A stretch of 40,679 nt of DNA. Source: DATBFX01 sp036558305. Its GTDB lineage: Bacteria; Chloroflexota; Chloroflexia; Thermomicrobiales; UBA6265. The stretch lies in NCBI GenBank assembly GCA_036558305.1, contig DATBFX010000299.1:1-40679 (forward strand), given 5' to 3'. A program made the position numbers and the translations under genes. The notes beneath the pieces were generated by a model. That model did not search any database, was not told the DNA's origin, and was given only the letters and a program-made list of their open reading frames with translations. Below are positions 40,145-40,679 of this stretch, in pieces (positions within the stretch are counted from its first letter, which is position 1; each line of letters opens with the position of its first letter).

Positions 40145-40679
40145 TCAAGATCGCGAACGGACCTGACCCATTCGCGACCGCCCTCTATCCGCAGCCCAAG
40201 CCGGATCCTTCTCGATCACGTACGCCGCAGACCCCTGCTCCACATCCACGCCCGGTACGAATCCGGTGATCGCGAACCCGGCGGCAAAGACCCGTTGCAA
40301 CGTCTCGCGCAGGCTGAGGCGCCAGCGGAGGGCGGCCTTGGGGTCGCGTGCCACGAGGAGGTCGATGTCGACCGGCAGGTGGACGAGGGCGCGTGTTTGG
40401 CCGGTTGCATGAGGATCGAAGGGGCGGAGATGCTCGACGTCGGCCGGGGTGAGCGGCGTGTACCGACCGCGCAGGCGGTCGTGCACGCGCGGATCGGTGA
40501 TCGGCCAGGTGACGTGGAGGCGATCCGTCGGCAACCCGCCGTAGAGACCGGCGGCAAATCCTTCCCCGTAGCGATTCTCCTCGTAGCGGTCGGCGAAGGC
40601 CCCCAGTTTTTCGAAGTTGAGGCGGGCGTTGGCGGCGCGGAGCGGGTCGACCGTCCAGACGATCTCGACGAACCCGCGC
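40145..40679 (-). CDS. COG3375-type GNAT acyltransferase, C-terminal part (cut by window edge)
   Basis: The frame is open from the right edge to the stop at 40145, giving 178 residues without the N-terminus. It reads FVEIVWTVDPLRAANARLNF, EKLGAFADRYEENRYGEGFA, AGLYGGLPTDRLHVTWPITD, which is the signature of the predicted GNAT group COG3375: a W-T-x-D-P-L strand, NARLN-F-x-KLG helix and the GLPTDRL loop. Known members near N-acylamino acid racemases transfer succinyl groups to D-amino acids. The C-terminal region after VDVEQGSAAYVIEK is short and ends with a polar tail. It is upstream of the toxin-antitoxin pair and the enolase-type gene on the same strand. Confidence 0.8.
   Translation of the reverse strand, partial: RGFVEIVWTVDPLRAANARLNFEKLGAFADRYEENRYGEGFAAGLYGGLPTDRLHVTWPITDPRVHDRLRGRYTPLTPADVEHLRPFDPHATGQTRALVHLPVDIDLLVARDPKAALRWRLSLRETLQRVFAAGFAITGFVPGVDVEQGSAAYVIEKDPAWAADRGRSRMGQVRSRS

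Noticed and set aside
1..40679. tRNA, rRNA, IS element or CRISPR array
   Set aside because: Looked for and not seen by eye; a tRNA or repeat-finding program could still reveal a short one.

Overview
The window is about two-thirds G+C, densely coding, with no rRNA, tRNA, transposase or CRISPR array that I could see. Gene content suggests a Chloroflexota bacterium, most likely of the Thermomicrobia group: several very large ATPase regulators ending in a LuxR-type helix-turn-helix, a family of Tat-exported cysteine-rich proteins, many small regulators, and dispersed hairpin repeats. The lineage is inferred from content, not from a marker gene.

Layout. 1-6080: a XamI-like type II restriction-modification pair lies between two LuxR-family ATPase regulators (one cut by the window edge). 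6256-9821: a cupin, two tiny membrane proteins, a membrane-anchored zinc-ribbon/thermonuclease-like protein that has lost catalytic arginines, and an HtrA-type protease. 10336-13828: a signalling block on the minus strand (CheY-like receiver, NarX-like sensor kinase, NarL-like regulator) whose 3' ends are built from hairpin repeats. 14015-17160: a small membrane protein, a Dps ferritin, an MFS exporter and a divergent HxlR regulator with a double inverted-repeat operator between them. 17226-25452: a candidate structured small RNA, a flavin oxidase with an exported cupin, another LuxR-family ATPase and a prolyl oligopeptidase. 25595-34879: a minus-strand region rich in Tat-exported proteins: five cysteine-rich proteins, an alpha/beta hydrolase, a molybdopterin-domain-like protein, a DUF6790-like membrane protein and a serine beta-lactamase-like hydrolase. 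35095-37770: a regulator with DNA-binding domains at both ends and a palindromic repeat embedded in frame. 38012-38166: a second copy of the candidate RNA unit. 38230-40679: a probable acyl-amino-acid operon (COG3375-type GNAT, enolase-superfamily enzyme) with a HigBA-like toxin-antitoxin pair between the two enzymes.

Strongest undescribed candidate: two roughly 155-bp units at 17226-17379 (minus) and 38013-38166 (plus). They align without gaps at about 87% identity. Each has a TTGACA/TAGAGT promoter with 17-bp spacing, a roughly 100-nt transcript and a terminator-like 10-bp stem. Differences between the copies fall largely in helices and preserve pairing, and one apical loop swaps GCAA for UUCG. 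Neither copy has a downstream gene on its strand, so they look like free-standing small RNA genes. Second is the cluster of Cys-rich exported proteins that share one unusual N-terminal leader, including one with about 84 cysteines in 331 residues.
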